A stretch of DNA of 64,000 nt from assembly GCF_024347215.1 (NCBI RefSeq), contig NZ_AP025282.1:310001-374000 (forward strand), read 5' to 3'. How positions within the stretch are numbered: the first letter of the stretch is position 1; every line of letters starts with the position of its first letter. The position numbers and the translations under genes were made by a program. This DNA is from Aliamphritea ceti. GTDB lineage: Bacteria > Pseudomonadota > Gammaproteobacteria > Pseudomonadales > Balneatricaceae. This document shows positions 35,972 to 44,773 of this stretch, in pieces. The notes beneath the pieces are model-generated. The model searched no databases. It was not told where the DNA came from and saw nothing but the letters and a program-made list of their open reading frames with translations.

Positions 35972-37681
35972 TCAGCTTATGCAAAAACGCTGACTGTTGG
36001 TTTGGAGCTGATTTGCCAGTACAGCAAGTTCTTCGCTGGCGTGGCTGGTCTCCCGGGTTGAAACAGAGGTTTCTTCCGCGATTCGCCGAATACTTGTGAT
36101 ATTACGGCTGATTTCTTCAGTGACTGCACTTTGTTCTTCGGCGGCACTGGATATCTGAATGTTAAAACTGCTTATTTCCCGGACAGCGCCGGCGATACTA
36201 GTCAAAGCCTGGCTGGCAGCATCGCTTTGGCTAAGAACTTCACTGCTTTGTAGCTGGCCGGCTTCCATAGCCAACATCGCGGCCTCAGAACCTTCTTGCA
36301 GTGCCCCGATAAGGGTTCGGATCTGTTCAGTCAGATTCTGGGTGCGGGAGGCAAGGTCACGTACTTCATCGGCGACAACTGCAAAGCCTCTTCCGGCTTC
36401 TCCTGCACGGGCTGCTTCAATGGCAGCATTCAGCGCCAGCAGATTGGTCTGTTCCGCCACTGACTGGATGACATCCAGTGCCGCTGAAATTCCCTGTGAG
36501 CTCTTGTTTACTCCGGAAATAACTCCGGCTGCCTGATTAATCTGCTCTTCGAGAGCCTGCATGCCGCTAAAGTTATTATTGACGACCAGCATACCGTCGC
36601 TCACAGCACTGGAGGCTGTTTCTGCTGCCAGGCTGGCATTCTCGGTAACGTTGGCGACATCACTGGCTGCACTGGCAAGCTGATTAATGGCCGTGGCGAT
36701 CTGATCGGTTTCATTGTATTGCTCGGTGACCGCAGCATTGCTCTGGGTTGAAATTGCCGATAATTCTTGTGAGGCAGAAGCCAACTGACCGGATGCCTGG
36801 CTAACTTCACCGATGCTATTGCGCAAAATGCTGAAGAGGTTGTCCAGATCGCGGGATAGCTGACCCAGTTCAGTGTTACCGGAGAGATTAATGCGGCGGG
36901 TCAGATCCAGGTTATTGGCAATATCATCAACGGTATGACGTACATGGTTAATACTGCGGATGATCTGACGGCCTATCAGGTAACTGATGAGCAGAATCAG
37001 CAGTGTGGCGGTGCTACCGACGCTGAGAACCAGTGTGATGGCTTGTTTTTCATGGGCTTCCGCCCGTTGACCTGCAGCTTCTGTGAAAGCGCCCAGATTC
37101 AGTAAGACGGTTTCAACTTTTTGATTCAGGGTGTCTTCTTCCTGTTCGACGTTCCGGCTTAGCTGTTCGGCCTCGGGCAGATTGTTATTTACCAGTTCGG
37201 TAAACACTTCATTGGCATGTTGTCCATAAATGCTGTGCATGTCGGCAATATGAGTAAATTCGGTTTCAAACTGACGGAGCTTTTGCATATCTCCCTGGTC
37301 GGTGGTGTGTTCTTCAACGTTTACAATAAAACTTTGTGCCTGCTGGAGAGTATTTTCCACTTGTTGGTTGAGGCTGTCGAAGTGTTGACGGGCTTTAGCA
37401 AAACCAGCCTTAGAATAGCTGTCATTTTGCAGCGACATCAGTGTGCCGTAATGCAGGCTACGCTCGAATTCGACTGACTGCTCAAGCTGCTTGATGGCCA
37501 TTTCCGTAACCATTGCTGTCATGGGAATATCTTCTTCGGCTACTGCTACCAGTTCGTCCCTGATATTGAGTAGCTGGTAGGTAGTGCTACTGATAACGGT
37601 CAGCAAAGCAATTGTTGCCAGCGATGAAAGGGCTATCAGTTGTTGTTTGACGGATATATTTTTTAACAGATTTTGCAGCAT
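35972..37681 (-). CDS. Methyl-accepting chemotaxis protein, four-helix-bundle type
   Basis: Chemoreceptor of 569 residues. It starts with a helix (SVKQQLIALSSLATIALLT), followed by a periplasmic region of about 170 residues that is almost wholly helical (IKQLEQSVEFERSLHYG, then repeated Q/E/L-rich helices), as in 4HB-type sensors. The second membrane helix is near 190-212, then HAMP and a signalling domain with SVAEQTNLLALNAAIEAARA and GRGFAVVADEVRDLASRTQN. The end EELAVLANQLQTNSQRF lacks a CheR pentapeptide. The ligand is unknown. It lies on the minus strand beside the degenerate ABC gene, 217 bases away, and may be transcribed ahead of it. Confidence 0.93.
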   Translation of the reverse strand: MLQNLLKNISVKQQLIALSSLATIALLTVISSTTYQLLNIRDELVAVAEEDIPMTAMVTEMAIKQLEQSVEFERSLHYGTLMSLQNDSYSKAGFAKARQHFDSLNQQVENTLQQAQSFIVNVEEHTTDQGDMQKLRQFETEFTHIADMHSIYGQHANEVFTELVNNNLPEAEQLSRNVEQEEDTLNQKVETVLLNLGAFTEAAGQRAEAHEKQAITLVLSVGSTATLLILLISYLIGRQIIRSINHVRHTVDDIANNLDLTRRINLSGNTELGQLSRDLDNLFSILRNSIGEVSQASGQLASASQELSAISTQSNAAVTEQYNETDQIATAINQLASAASDVANVTENASLAAETASSAVSDGMLVVNNNFSGMQALEEQINQAAGVISGVNKSSQGISAALDVIQSVAEQTNLLALNAAIEAARAGEAGRGFAVVADEVRDLASRTQNLTEQIRTLIGALQEGSEAAMLAMEAGQLQSSEVLSQSDAASQALTSIAGAVREISSFNIQISSAAEEQSAVTEEISRNITSIRRIAEETSVSTRETSHASEELAVLANQLQTNSQRFCIS

Positions 37682-37906
37682 GACTATATTCCATTATGGT
37701 CAGGTACAGTACAGCCTGAAGGGGGCAGGCTGAAAAAGGCTTTCGATACAGAATAGCCGGGATTATGGGACCGTCAATGAAAAAGCATGCTGTATAAACA
37801 GAATCAATACTCAGTCTGTGTGAGACTAAAATTAACCTATTTAAATCAACTGCTTGAAAATGTGATGAAAGCGGTGATAGCCAGAAGCAAGCACCGCCCG
37901 GCGAGA

Positions 37907-38815
37907 TCAGCGCATTTCTTTTAACAGCCAGTCGAGCAGTGCCTGAGCATTTTTATTCAATGCTTTATGTTCCGGCGCGATGATGTGAAACGGCTGATTA
38001 GTTGCGATTTTCTGCTCACAGGGTGCGACCAGTTTACCCTGCTGAATCAGTGGTCCGACGATATGCTGCCAGCCCAGCGCCAGCCCCTGGCCTTCCATTG
38101 CTGCCTGCAGAACAATTGAGTAGTCGTTATAGGTTTCATCGCCCCTGGAGCTTTCCCGGGTAAGATTGCAGTTTTCAAAAAAGTGTTGCCAGTTATAGCG
38201 CGAGATGTAACGTTCCTCTAAGTGGATCAGCGGAATGTCGTTGATACCGGAGAGGTCGCTCAGCTGATGTCTGGCTGCAAATTCCGGACTGCAAACCGGT
38301 ATCAGAATTTCTTCAGCAAACTGCCAGCGCTGAAAGCCTCTTTCAGGTGCCAGACCTAATGGGATGCACAGATCAAAGCGACTATCCTGCAACCCCTGAT
38401 CAGTATCCTGGGTGATGCAGTGCAGCTGTACTTCCGGATAAAGATGCTTAAAGCGTGCAATACGTGGCATCAGCCAGTGGCTGGCAACGGATGTAGATAC
38501 CAGCAGCGTAATCTTTTCGGGCAAGGTATGGCTGAGAGTTTCTTCCAGCCCCTGCTGAATTTCTGACAGGCCACGATGAATCCGTCGGGCGAGCTTCTCT
38601 CCTATTTCGGTTAATACTACGCCTTGTGGATTGCGCTCGAAGAGTTCGACGCCAAGGCGTTCTTCCAACTGACGCACGCCGTGGCTGATGGCCGGCTGGC
38701 TGACATTCAGTGCGTCTGCTGCTTTGGTGAAACTGTTTTCCTGGGCTGCCAGATGGAAGGCCAGAATTGATCTGCTAGTGAGCAGGTGCATATTAATTTT
38801 TTTCATATCAGGCAT
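37907..38815 (-). CDS. LysR-family regulator, GcvA-like
   Basis: Protein of about 302 residues. HLLTSRSILAFHLAAQENSF, ADALNVSQPAISHGVRQLEE and ERLGVELFERNPQGVVLTEI are typical of the GcvA group of LysR proteins. The effector domain includes HWLMPRIARFKHLYPEVQLH and CIPLGLAPERG. Starts at 38821 (GTG), 38815 (ATG) and 38806 (ATG) are all possible; none has a clear ribosome site. It is divergent from the MttB-family gene, 76 bases away, and is the likely regulator of that gene. GcvA-like proteins often respond to glycine-related metabolites, which fits a methylamine role, but this is inference. Confidence 0.91.
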   Translation of the reverse strand: MPDMKKINMHLLTSRSILAFHLAAQENSFTKAADALNVSQPAISHGVRQLEERLGVELFERNPQGVVLTEIGEKLARRIHRGLSEIQQGLEETLSHTLPEKITLLVSTSVASHWLMPRIARFKHLYPEVQLHCITQDTDQGLQDSRFDLCIPLGLAPERGFQRWQFAEEILIPVCSPEFAARHQLSDLSGINDIPLIHLEERYISRYNWQHFFENCNLTRESSRGDETYNDYSIVLQAAMEGQGLALGWQHIVGPLIQQGKLVAPCEQKIATNQPFHIIAPEHKALNKNAQALLDWLLKEMR

Positions 38816-38891
38816 TATCACAAGGGTAGTGGCTCGCCCAGTCTAGCGCTGATAAATTGGTTTCACAAATCAAGAGTTAGCGGTTAGTGCC

Positions 38892-40436
38892 ATGAATTCA
38901 AATAATAATATACGCCCCACTCGCAACAGTCGCCGACGTCGTCAGGCACGTCACGCAGCACCTGCAAAAGAGGCTGCTGCTTATATCCAGCGGCAAATTC
39001 CCCATTACAATTTATTAAGTGATGAAGGCCTTGAGGCTATCGAGCATCATGCTGAGGTAATTCTGCATGAGTTTGGTATTCAGTTCCGTGATGACCCGGA
39101 AACGGTTCGCCTGTTTGTTGAAGCCGGTGCGGAAGCAAAAGGTGACATTGTGCACTTTCCTCCAGGACTGATTCGCAAACTGGTGGCAACGGCACCGGCA
39201 GAGTTTACTCAGCATGCCCGAAATTCTGCCCGCACTGTGCAGATTGGCGGAAATAATACTGTACTGGTGCCAGCCTATGGTTCGCCGTTTGTATTTGATC
39301 TGGAGAAAGGTCGTCGTTATGGCGCGTTGGAAGATTTCCAGAACCTAGTGAAGCTGGCCTATATGAGCCCTTATCTGCATCACAGTGGCGGGACTATTTG
39401 TGAACCGGTGGATATTCCGGTGAATAAGCGCCACCTGGATATGCTGTATAGCCATATGCGCTATTCAGATAAAGCGTATTTAGGCTCTATAACGTCGCCT
39501 GAACGTGCTGCAGACTCGATTGAAATGTCGAAGATTCTGTTTGGCGATGAGTTTGTGGATAACAATTGCGTAGTGATGGGGAATGTAAATGCTACCTCGC
39601 CACTGGTGTTCGATGGTGACGTGACCCGGGTAATCCGCACTTATGCTGCAGCGGGTCAGGGGATGATTATCTGTCCCTTTGTGCTGGGTGGAGCAATGGG
39701 CCCGGTAACACCAGCAGGTGCTGTTGCACAGGCACATGCTGAATCATTGATCGGTGTAGCGCTGACGCAGATTGTGCGTCCGGGAGCGCCGGTGATTTAT
39801 GGTAATTTCCTGACCACAATGTCATTGCGTAATGGCTCGCCTACTTTCGGTCAGCCTGAAGCCAGTCTGGCGTATTTCGCGATCGGGCAGCTGGCCCGGC
39901 GGGCGGGACTACCTTTGCGGTGTGGCGGGTCTTTTACTTCATCGAAAGTGTCTGATTTCCAGGCCGGGCAGGAAAGTGCTGATGCACTGATGCCAGCGCT
40001 GCTGTCTGGCGCTAATTTCGTGTTGCATTCAGCCGGTTGGTTAGAAGGTGGCCTGACGATGGGGTATGAGAAGTTTATGCTGGACGCGAATCGTCTGGGA
40101 ATGATGGCTAAGATGATGGGTGGGATGGCGCTGGATGACAATGCGTTTGGTCTGGATTCGTATCGCCAGCGTACCGAACATAATGAGCACTTCCTCGGTA
40201 CTGCTCATACGATGGCGAACTACACCGATGTTTTCTATGAGTCGAATACGGCGGACGCCAATTCGTTTGAGCAATGGGAAATAGAAGGCAGTAAAACAGC
40301 GGAGCAGCGTGCACATGATCTGTTTAAGAAACAGCTCAGCGAATATCAGGCCCCGGAGATAGATCCGGCCGTTGATGAGGCGCTGCTTGATTACATAGAG
40401 AAAAAGAAGGCCTCAATGCCGGACCGCTGGTATTGA
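38892..40436 (+). CDS. MttB-family methyltransferase without pyrrolysine
   Basis: Protein of 514 residues of the trimethylamine methyltransferase (MttB) superfamily. Family parts include LSDEGLEAIEHHAEVILHEF, VLVPAYGSPFVFD, HHSGGTICEPVDIPVNKRHL, NVNATSPLVFDGDV and AESLIGVALTQIVRPGAPV, then FTSSKVSDFQAGQESADA. There is no in-frame TAG, so it belongs to the non-pyrrolysine branch that includes glycine betaine and related quaternary amine methyltransferases. The N-terminus has an Arg-rich tail (RNSRRRRQARH) of about 25 residues. No corrinoid protein or second methyltransferase is nearby. The likely substrate is a quaternary amine such as glycine betaine, but neither this nor cobamide dependence is shown. 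Confidence 0.88.
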   Translation: MNSNNNIRPTRNSRRRRQARHAAPAKEAAAYIQRQIPHYNLLSDEGLEAIEHHAEVILHEFGIQFRDDPETVRLFVEAGAEAKGDIVHFPPGLIRKLVATAPAEFTQHARNSARTVQIGGNNTVLVPAYGSPFVFDLEKGRRYGALEDFQNLVKLAYMSPYLHHSGGTICEPVDIPVNKRHLDMLYSHMRYSDKAYLGSITSPERAADSIEMSKILFGDEFVDNNCVVMGNVNATSPLVFDGDVTRVIRTYAAAGQGMIICPFVLGGAMGPVTPAGAVAQAHAESLIGVALTQIVRPGAPVIYGNFLTTMSLRNGSPTFGQPEASLAYFAIGQLARRAGLPLRCGGSFTSSKVSDFQAGQESADALMPALLSGANFVLHSAGWLEGGLTMGYEKFMLDANRLGMMAKMMGGMALDDNAFGLDSYRQRTEHNEHFLGTAHTMANYTDVFYESNTADANSFEQWEIEGSKTAEQRAHDLFKKQLSEYQAPEIDPAVDEALLDYIEKKKASMPDRWY

Positions 40437-40480
40437 TGTCAGATATCAGGACGTAAGTGCTTGTCATTTATGCTGTGAAC

Positions 40481-40517
40481 AAAAAAAGGCTGACGCATTT
40501 CTGAGTCAGCCTTTTTT
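40481..40517 (+). terminator. Bidirectional terminator after the MttB-family gene
   Basis: AAAAAAAGGCTGAC (40481-40494) pairs with GTCAGCCTTTTTT (40505-40517). A and T runs flank the stem on both sides, so it can serve the convergent phosphoribosyltransferase gene too. Confidence 0.9.
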
Positions 40518-40536
40518 GTAACAGATACAGCGGTAA

Positions 40537-41103
40537 TTACAGGCCGTATTCTTCGTAGATCTCTTTCAGACCTGGCTTATTCGTAATCGCCTCTTCGCGG
40601 GTCAGACCCTGAAGCTCGTGCGGGAATACCAGCCATTCAGAAGATTCGTGAATGTAGTAGTCCGGAACCAAACCTTCAGTCTTGTTGTTGGCCGGCTTGT
40701 ACCATGGCGTAGCAATACGGATGTCGTGCGGCGTGTTCAGGCGGGCTTTGGTTTTCAGCGTCTTGATCACAGCTTCAACACTCAGGCCGGTATCGAATAC
40801 ATCATCGACAATCAGCAGAGAGTCAGGCGCATTTACGTTGCGGATCAGGTAATCCAGACCGTGTACACGGACTTCTTTCGCGCGGGAATCAATACCGGTG
40901 TAAGAAGACGTACGGATCGAGATATGGTCGGTTTTCACGTCCATCGTTTCCAGCAGTTCCTGAACAGCGATACCAACTGGTGTACCACCACGCCATACAC
41001 CGACGATAAAGTCTGGACGGAAACCACTGTTGTAAACCTCAATCGCCAGACGGAAAGAGTCTTCCAGCAGCTCCTGAGCGCTTAAATATACTTTGTTAAC
41101 CAT
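40537..41103 (-). CDS. Purine phosphoribosyltransferase
   Basis: Protein of 188 residues of the type I phosphoribosyltransferase fold. The PRPP loop is intact: DSLLIVDDVFDTGLSVEAVI. An earlier motif, SGFRPDFIVGVWRGGTPVGI, is the conserved loop I region. The fit is to hypoxanthine/xanthine-guanine salvage enzymes, which convert a free purine base and PRPP to the nucleotide. The divergent neighbour is a hypoxanthine/guanine permease, so the pair makes a purine salvage unit. The ATG at 41103 is supported by the start of homology. Confidence 0.88.
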   Translation of the reverse strand: MVNKVYLSAQELLEDSFRLAIEVYNSGFRPDFIVGVWRGGTPVGIAVQELLETMDVKTDHISIRTSSYTGIDSRAKEVRVHGLDYLIRNVNAPDSLLIVDDVFDTGLSVEAVIKTLKTKARLNTPHDIRIATPWYKPANNKTEGLVPDYYIHESSEWLVFPHELQGLTREEAITNKPGLKEIYEEYGL

Positions 41104-41522
41104 AATCGAGCCTATCTTCTGCTGACTGGGGATCGTCCCGGTGCCGCTGAATTTTTAAGTTGGGTTCTACCGGCGTCATCTCTGCCTGGCGGGCTGCAAG
41201 TTTGCAGATGCCGTTACTGAAATCAGTAAGGAAAGAGGTTCAGGCGTGAACAAATACGACATTATAGTGAATAACTTTTGCTCTGTAAGCTTGATGTGTA
41301 CAGTTTTTATGTATTTTTACCAACTGGTATGACTTTCAGTCTTGTATCTGTCTGATAGTCGCTATAGCCTTAGGCGCTTTTTTTCGGGCAGTGCTTTTGG
41401 GGCGGGTAAAAATAACCATAAAACCGGCTGCAAACTGATGGCAATAACAATAATCAGCCTTTAGCGACACCATTCACCGCGACGATAAAATTTCCAATTG
41501 TTTCATAAAGGATGATTGATCC
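41104..41522. other. 419-base divergent promoter region of the purine salvage genes
   Basis: No coding sequence of recognisable family. It separates the phosphoribosyltransferase and permease genes and must hold both promoters. A short stem near 41195-41215 (GCTGCAAGTTTGCAG) is present. I looked for a purine riboswitch core and a PurR palindrome and saw neither. Confidence 0.45.
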
Positions 41523-42821
41523 ATGCAAGCTCTGATGAGTTATTTCAAAATCGCTGAACGTGGCAGCGACATTCAAACTGAGATTCGGGCAGGTATTACC
41601 ACTTTCCTGACGATGTCTTACATTCTGTTTGTGAATCCGCAAATTCTGAGTATGGCTGGCATGCCTGCAAATGATGTTGCGATTGCAACTGCACTGGCAG
41701 CGGCAATTGCGACTATGATCATGGGTGTATTTGCTAACTTCCCGTTTGCGCTGGCGCCGGGTATGGGCCTGAATGCCTACTTCACCTTTGGTGTCGTTCA
41801 GGGGATGGGCGTTGACTGGCAGGTTGCGCTGGTAGCTGTCTTCCTGGAAGGTCTGATTTTCATGGCACTGGCGATGACCGGTGTGCGGACCAAGCTGATT
41901 AATGCGATTCCATCATGTATTAAGATTGCCACGATGACAGGTATTGGTCTGTTTTTGGCGATTATCGGTTTTCAGGGCGCTCAGCTGACAGTTGATCATC
42001 CGGCCACACTCGTCACGCTGGGCAATTTACATGATCCAGGCGTATTGCTGGCGCTGGCCGGTATTGTGCTGATTTCTGCACTGATGATCCGTAAGGTAAA
42101 AGGTGCAATTCTTATTGGTATTGTGAGTGTTACCCTGATTGCCTGGTTTACAGGTTTGGCACCGGCACCGGAAAACATTGTGGCAATGCCTTCGCTGCCA
42201 AAAGAAACCTTTATGGCACTGGATTTCTCGCAGATCTTTAACGCCACACTGATTACAGTTGTGATTGCCTTCCTGTTTGTGGATATCTTCGATACTGCGG
42301 GTACTCTGATGGGTGTGGGGCGTTTGGGTGGCTTCCTGAATATGAAGGGTGAATTACCAGGAGCGGACCGTGCTTTCATGGCGGATGCTTCTGGTACAAC
42401 GGCCGGTGCTTTGGTAGGTACCAGTACGGTTACGACTTATGTTGAATCTGCTACAGGTATTGAAGAAGGTGGTCGAACAGGCTTAACGGCAGTTGTAGTC
42501 TCTATTCTATTCCTGTTATCTCTGTTCTTTACGCCATTGTTTATTGCAGTACCTGCGTTGGCGACTGCTCCTGCGCTAATTGTTGTTGGAGCGCTGATGA
42601 TGTCAGCCGCCCGTGAAATGGACTGGACCAAGCTGGAAGACGGTGTGCCGGCTTTTCTGACAATTATTGCTATGCCATTCACCTATTCTATTGCTCACGG
42701 TATTACCTTAGGTGTTATTTCTTTCGTGCTGATCCGTATTCTGACGGGCAAGACAAATGAAATTCATCCGCTAATGTGGGGGTTGGCGGTCGCGCTGGTG
42801 GCATATCACGGTTTCATGTAA
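41523..42821 (+). CDS. Hypoxanthine/guanine permease, NCS2 AzgA/GhxP type
   Basis: Inner membrane protein of 432 residues with about 12 to 14 helices. AzgA-branch motifs are present: GITTFLTMSYILFVNPQILS, FALAPGMGLNAYFTFGVVQG, IKIATMTGIGLFLAIIGFQG, FVDIFDTAGTLMGVG, and the signature GTSTVTTYVESATGIEEGGR. The protein imports purine bases by proton symport. The divergent phosphoribosyltransferase would trap the base as a nucleotide. An AAGGAT ribosome site precedes the ATG. A terminator follows. Confidence 0.95.
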   Translation: MQALMSYFKIAERGSDIQTEIRAGITTFLTMSYILFVNPQILSMAGMPANDVAIATALAAAIATMIMGVFANFPFALAPGMGLNAYFTFGVVQGMGVDWQVALVAVFLEGLIFMALAMTGVRTKLINAIPSCIKIATMTGIGLFLAIIGFQGAQLTVDHPATLVTLGNLHDPGVLLALAGIVLISALMIRKVKGAILIGIVSVTLIAWFTGLAPAPENIVAMPSLPKETFMALDFSQIFNATLITVVIAFLFVDIFDTAGTLMGVGRLGGFLNMKGELPGADRAFMADASGTTAGALVGTSTVTTYVESATGIEEGGRTGLTAVVVSILFLLSLFFTPLFIAVPALATAPALIVVGALMMSAAREMDWTKLEDGVPAFLTIIAMPFTYSIAHGITLGVISFVLIRILTGKTNEIHPLMWGLAVALVAYHGFM

Positions 42822-42861
42822 ATCAGTGATTATTGTTTGAAGACAAAAATTTAAATATAAA

Positions 42862-42888
42862 AATCCCCGCTATATGCGGGGACTTTTA
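42862..42888 (+). terminator. Terminator after the purine permease
   Basis: TCCCCGC (42864-42870) and GCGGGGA (42876-42882) flank TATAT, followed by CTTTT. An A-rich stretch precedes the stem, so it may also serve the convergent rof-like gene. Confidence 0.85.
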
Positions 42889-43119
42889 GTAAGGCAGTCT
42901 GGACTCAATCAGATCCAGCCGGATGCGGTGTTTATCGCCGCTTTGAGTAATCGCTATCAGATATTCAGCGCTGTCGCTGATTTCAATATCGAGAAAGCGC
43001 AGTACTTCGGTATGTTCACCCGAAATATCCGTCCAGCTGACGGTATGCACAGCCTGACGCATGCAGGCCAGTTCATAACCATCATGCATTTCACACTGAA
43101 TAGGTTGGTAGTCTTTCAT
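42886..43119 (-). CDS. rof: Rho-binding antiterminator-like protein (Rof/YaeO family)
   Basis: Small acidic protein of 77 residues. The start MKDYQPIQCEMHDGYELAC matches the E. coli Rof pattern YQPI-x-C-x3-D-x2-ELAC, and the end EYLIAITQSG followed by HRIRLDLIESR matches the C-terminal strand of the family. Rof binds Rho and reduces transcription termination. The ATG at 43119 is chosen over GTG/TTG codons 9-12 bases upstream because GGTGA precedes it and it fits the family start. It is followed by dodecin on the same strand with no clear terminator. Confidence 0.78.
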   Translation of the reverse strand: MKDYQPIQCEMHDGYELACMRQAVHTVSWTDISGEHTEVLRFLDIEISDSAEYLIAITQSGDKHRIRLDLIESRLPY

Positions 43120-43196
43120 ACAGGTCACCAAATGTGGGATATCTGATGATGATATCCCGGTAACGGATGTTTGGCACTGAGCGGTTGTTTATATGC

Positions 43197-43400
43197 TTAG
43201 AGTCGGTAGCCGACTTTAAGCGTGACCTGATAGTGGCCAACTTTGCCATCGACGATGTGTCCGCGGGTTTCAATGACTTCAAACCAGTCGAGGTTGGTGA
43301 GAGTCTTATTGCATTCAGCCAGGGCATTTTCAATGGCATCTTCAATGCTGGTTTTAGACGAACCGACAACTTCTACTTTTTTATAAACATGATCAGACAT
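43197..43400 (-). CDS. Dodecin family flavoprotein
   Basis: Protein of 67 residues, the exact dodecin size. VYKKVEVVGSSKTSIEDAIE, then LTNLDWFEVIETRGHIVDGK and GHYQVTLKVGYRL match the family. The Trp in DWFEV is the residue that stacks on flavin in the dodecamer. Dodecins store and buffer flavins (riboflavin, FMN or FAD) in the cytoplasm. GAGGAG lies upstream of the ATG. It precedes the rof-like gene on the same strand and follows the DxDxD-rich gene after 139 bases. Confidence 0.94.
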   Translation of the reverse strand: MSDHVYKKVEVVGSSKTSIEDAIENALAECNKTLTNLDWFEVIETRGHIVDGKVGHYQVTLKVGYRL

Positions 43401-43539
43401 CTGTGTCTCCTCAGGATAGGGAATCTCTCAAAACCTGATCTCAGTGTATGCAGAATTTGCCCGTATAGAAAATAAGAGATAACAGAAAACCGGCGTCCGC
43501 TGCTGTACCTAAGATGAGTCAGCGAACGCCCCGACAGGG

Positions 43540-44646
43540 TCAGACGACCATATCTACTTGCTGGACAGCACCGGAGTCACCGGCTTCTGTAAGGTAAAAG
43601 CCGGTTGCCCGTACCCGGCCATTGATTTGGTTATCACTGCCTTTTATATCGAAGGGCGTGTCGGCAGAACCCAGATAGATCGCGCCGATACCCCGGTCAG
43701 CGAGAGACTCTAACTTGTCTTCATCAACCGTTTTGGTCCACAGCTGTAAGTCGGCAAAGATACTGTCATTTTCATCAATGTAGCCGTTGCCATCTTCATC
43801 ATACTGAGCCAGATCAGCAAAACCGTCACCGGTGAGAGCGCCGAACAGTTCGGTACCGTCGTTGATGGTGCCGTCATTGTTTTTATCCAGTGCCAGCATG
43901 GCACCATTACCGTTCAGATAACTGATGAGTTCCTGATCGCCATCTGCATCCAGATCAAAGCTGTATTTTTCGTCACTCAGATCTGCGGCTTCGCCCTGAA
44001 AATTGATGATTAACGGGTCCGTGAACGTGACTTCTTTGGTCATTTCAAATTCCCGGGTTTCGGTGTAACTACGTTCCATTTTTAACTGCATAGACAGATC
44101 AAATTCTCTGCCGTCAGCGGTTCTCACAACGCCACAGCTGGAAAATTCAGTGCATTCATATTCGGAGACGGTTTCTTTCATTTTTACCGTCACTTCCAGT
44201 TTGGCAGGTTGGATTTCAGTGCTGTGAGGCGTGTCGCCGCTTTCGGCCTGTTTCGCCTGGCTGATCAGCGCCATAATATCGCTGTTGGCAGAGGTTGCCG
44301 TAATGCGCTGACCGCTGACGGCCTGAAGCAGCCCCTGAAACAGTCGGTCATTGGCGAGCTGTTGCTGGTCAGTTATTTTCTGTTGTTCGGCAGGGTCCCG
44401 AAAACGGAAGCCTTGATCAGTCATTACTAATATGGATGAACTTGGATCCTGCTCTGAATCCTGTTGCTGGTTACTGCCGTCGGTGCCAGCTGGATTCGCA
44501 ATGTCATCCGGTGCGAAATAGTTGGTCATGTTGTCGAGGAATAATTTACCGAACTGCAGGTCGCTGTTCAGTGAAGCACTGAAGCTACGAGACTCGGTTT
44601 TTTCATGGCTGGCACTCAGGTTGATGTAACTGGTGTCGATTATCAT
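43540..44646 (-). CDS. Hypothetical protein with EF-hand-like DxDxD segments
   Basis: Protein of 368 residues from the ATG at 44646, which has GGAG seven bases upstream; the longer in-frame reading is rejected. No signal peptide or membrane helix is evident. The N-terminal half is Gln- and Ser-rich and includes VTVKMKETVSEYECTEF with a Cys pair. The C-terminal half has calcium-binding-like loops: DLDADGDQEL, DKNNDGTINDG, and YDEDGNGYIDEND, then LQLWTKTVDEDKLESLADRG and IGAIYLGS. This layout recurs in uncharacterised gammaproteobacterial proteins with a VCBS/EF-hand flavour. A calcium-dependent role, secretion or surface location is inference. Confidence 0.78.
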   Translation of the reverse strand: MIIDTSYINLSASHEKTESRSFSASLNSDLQFGKLFLDNMTNYFAPDDIANPAGTDGSNQQQDSEQDPSSSILVMTDQGFRFRDPAEQQKITDQQQLANDRLFQGLLQAVSGQRITATSANSDIMALISQAKQAESGDTPHSTEIQPAKLEVTVKMKETVSEYECTEFSSCGVVRTADGREFDLSMQLKMERSYTETREFEMTKEVTFTDPLIINFQGEAADLSDEKYSFDLDADGDQELISYLNGNGAMLALDKNNDGTINDGTELFGALTGDGFADLAQYDEDGNGYIDENDSIFADLQLWTKTVDEDKLESLADRGIGAIYLGSADTPFDIKGSDNQINGRVRATGFYLTEAGDSGAVQQVDMVV

Positions 44647-44773
44647 TGTCTTACTCCGTGTCGTGCTGAAAATAGCACCCGCCCTGGCTATACAGATAAG
44701 CCTGATGCCGGTCACCTGAACTTCATGGTTTCCTGTTTTCTTCCCTGAAATAGCGCGCAGGTTCCCCTATACC

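Noticed and set aside
37872..37898. Terminator after the GcvA-like gene (GCGGTG/CACCGC on the minus strand)
   Set aside because: Six-base stem with a large loop and only a weak T run; not strong enough to list.
38892..40436. Pyrrolysine-containing methyltransferase
   Set aside because: The frame is open from start to stop with no in-frame TAG, so pyrrolysine cannot be encoded.
41104..41522. Purine riboswitch in the salvage gene promoter region
   Set aside because: No conserved three-way-junction core is visible on either strand.
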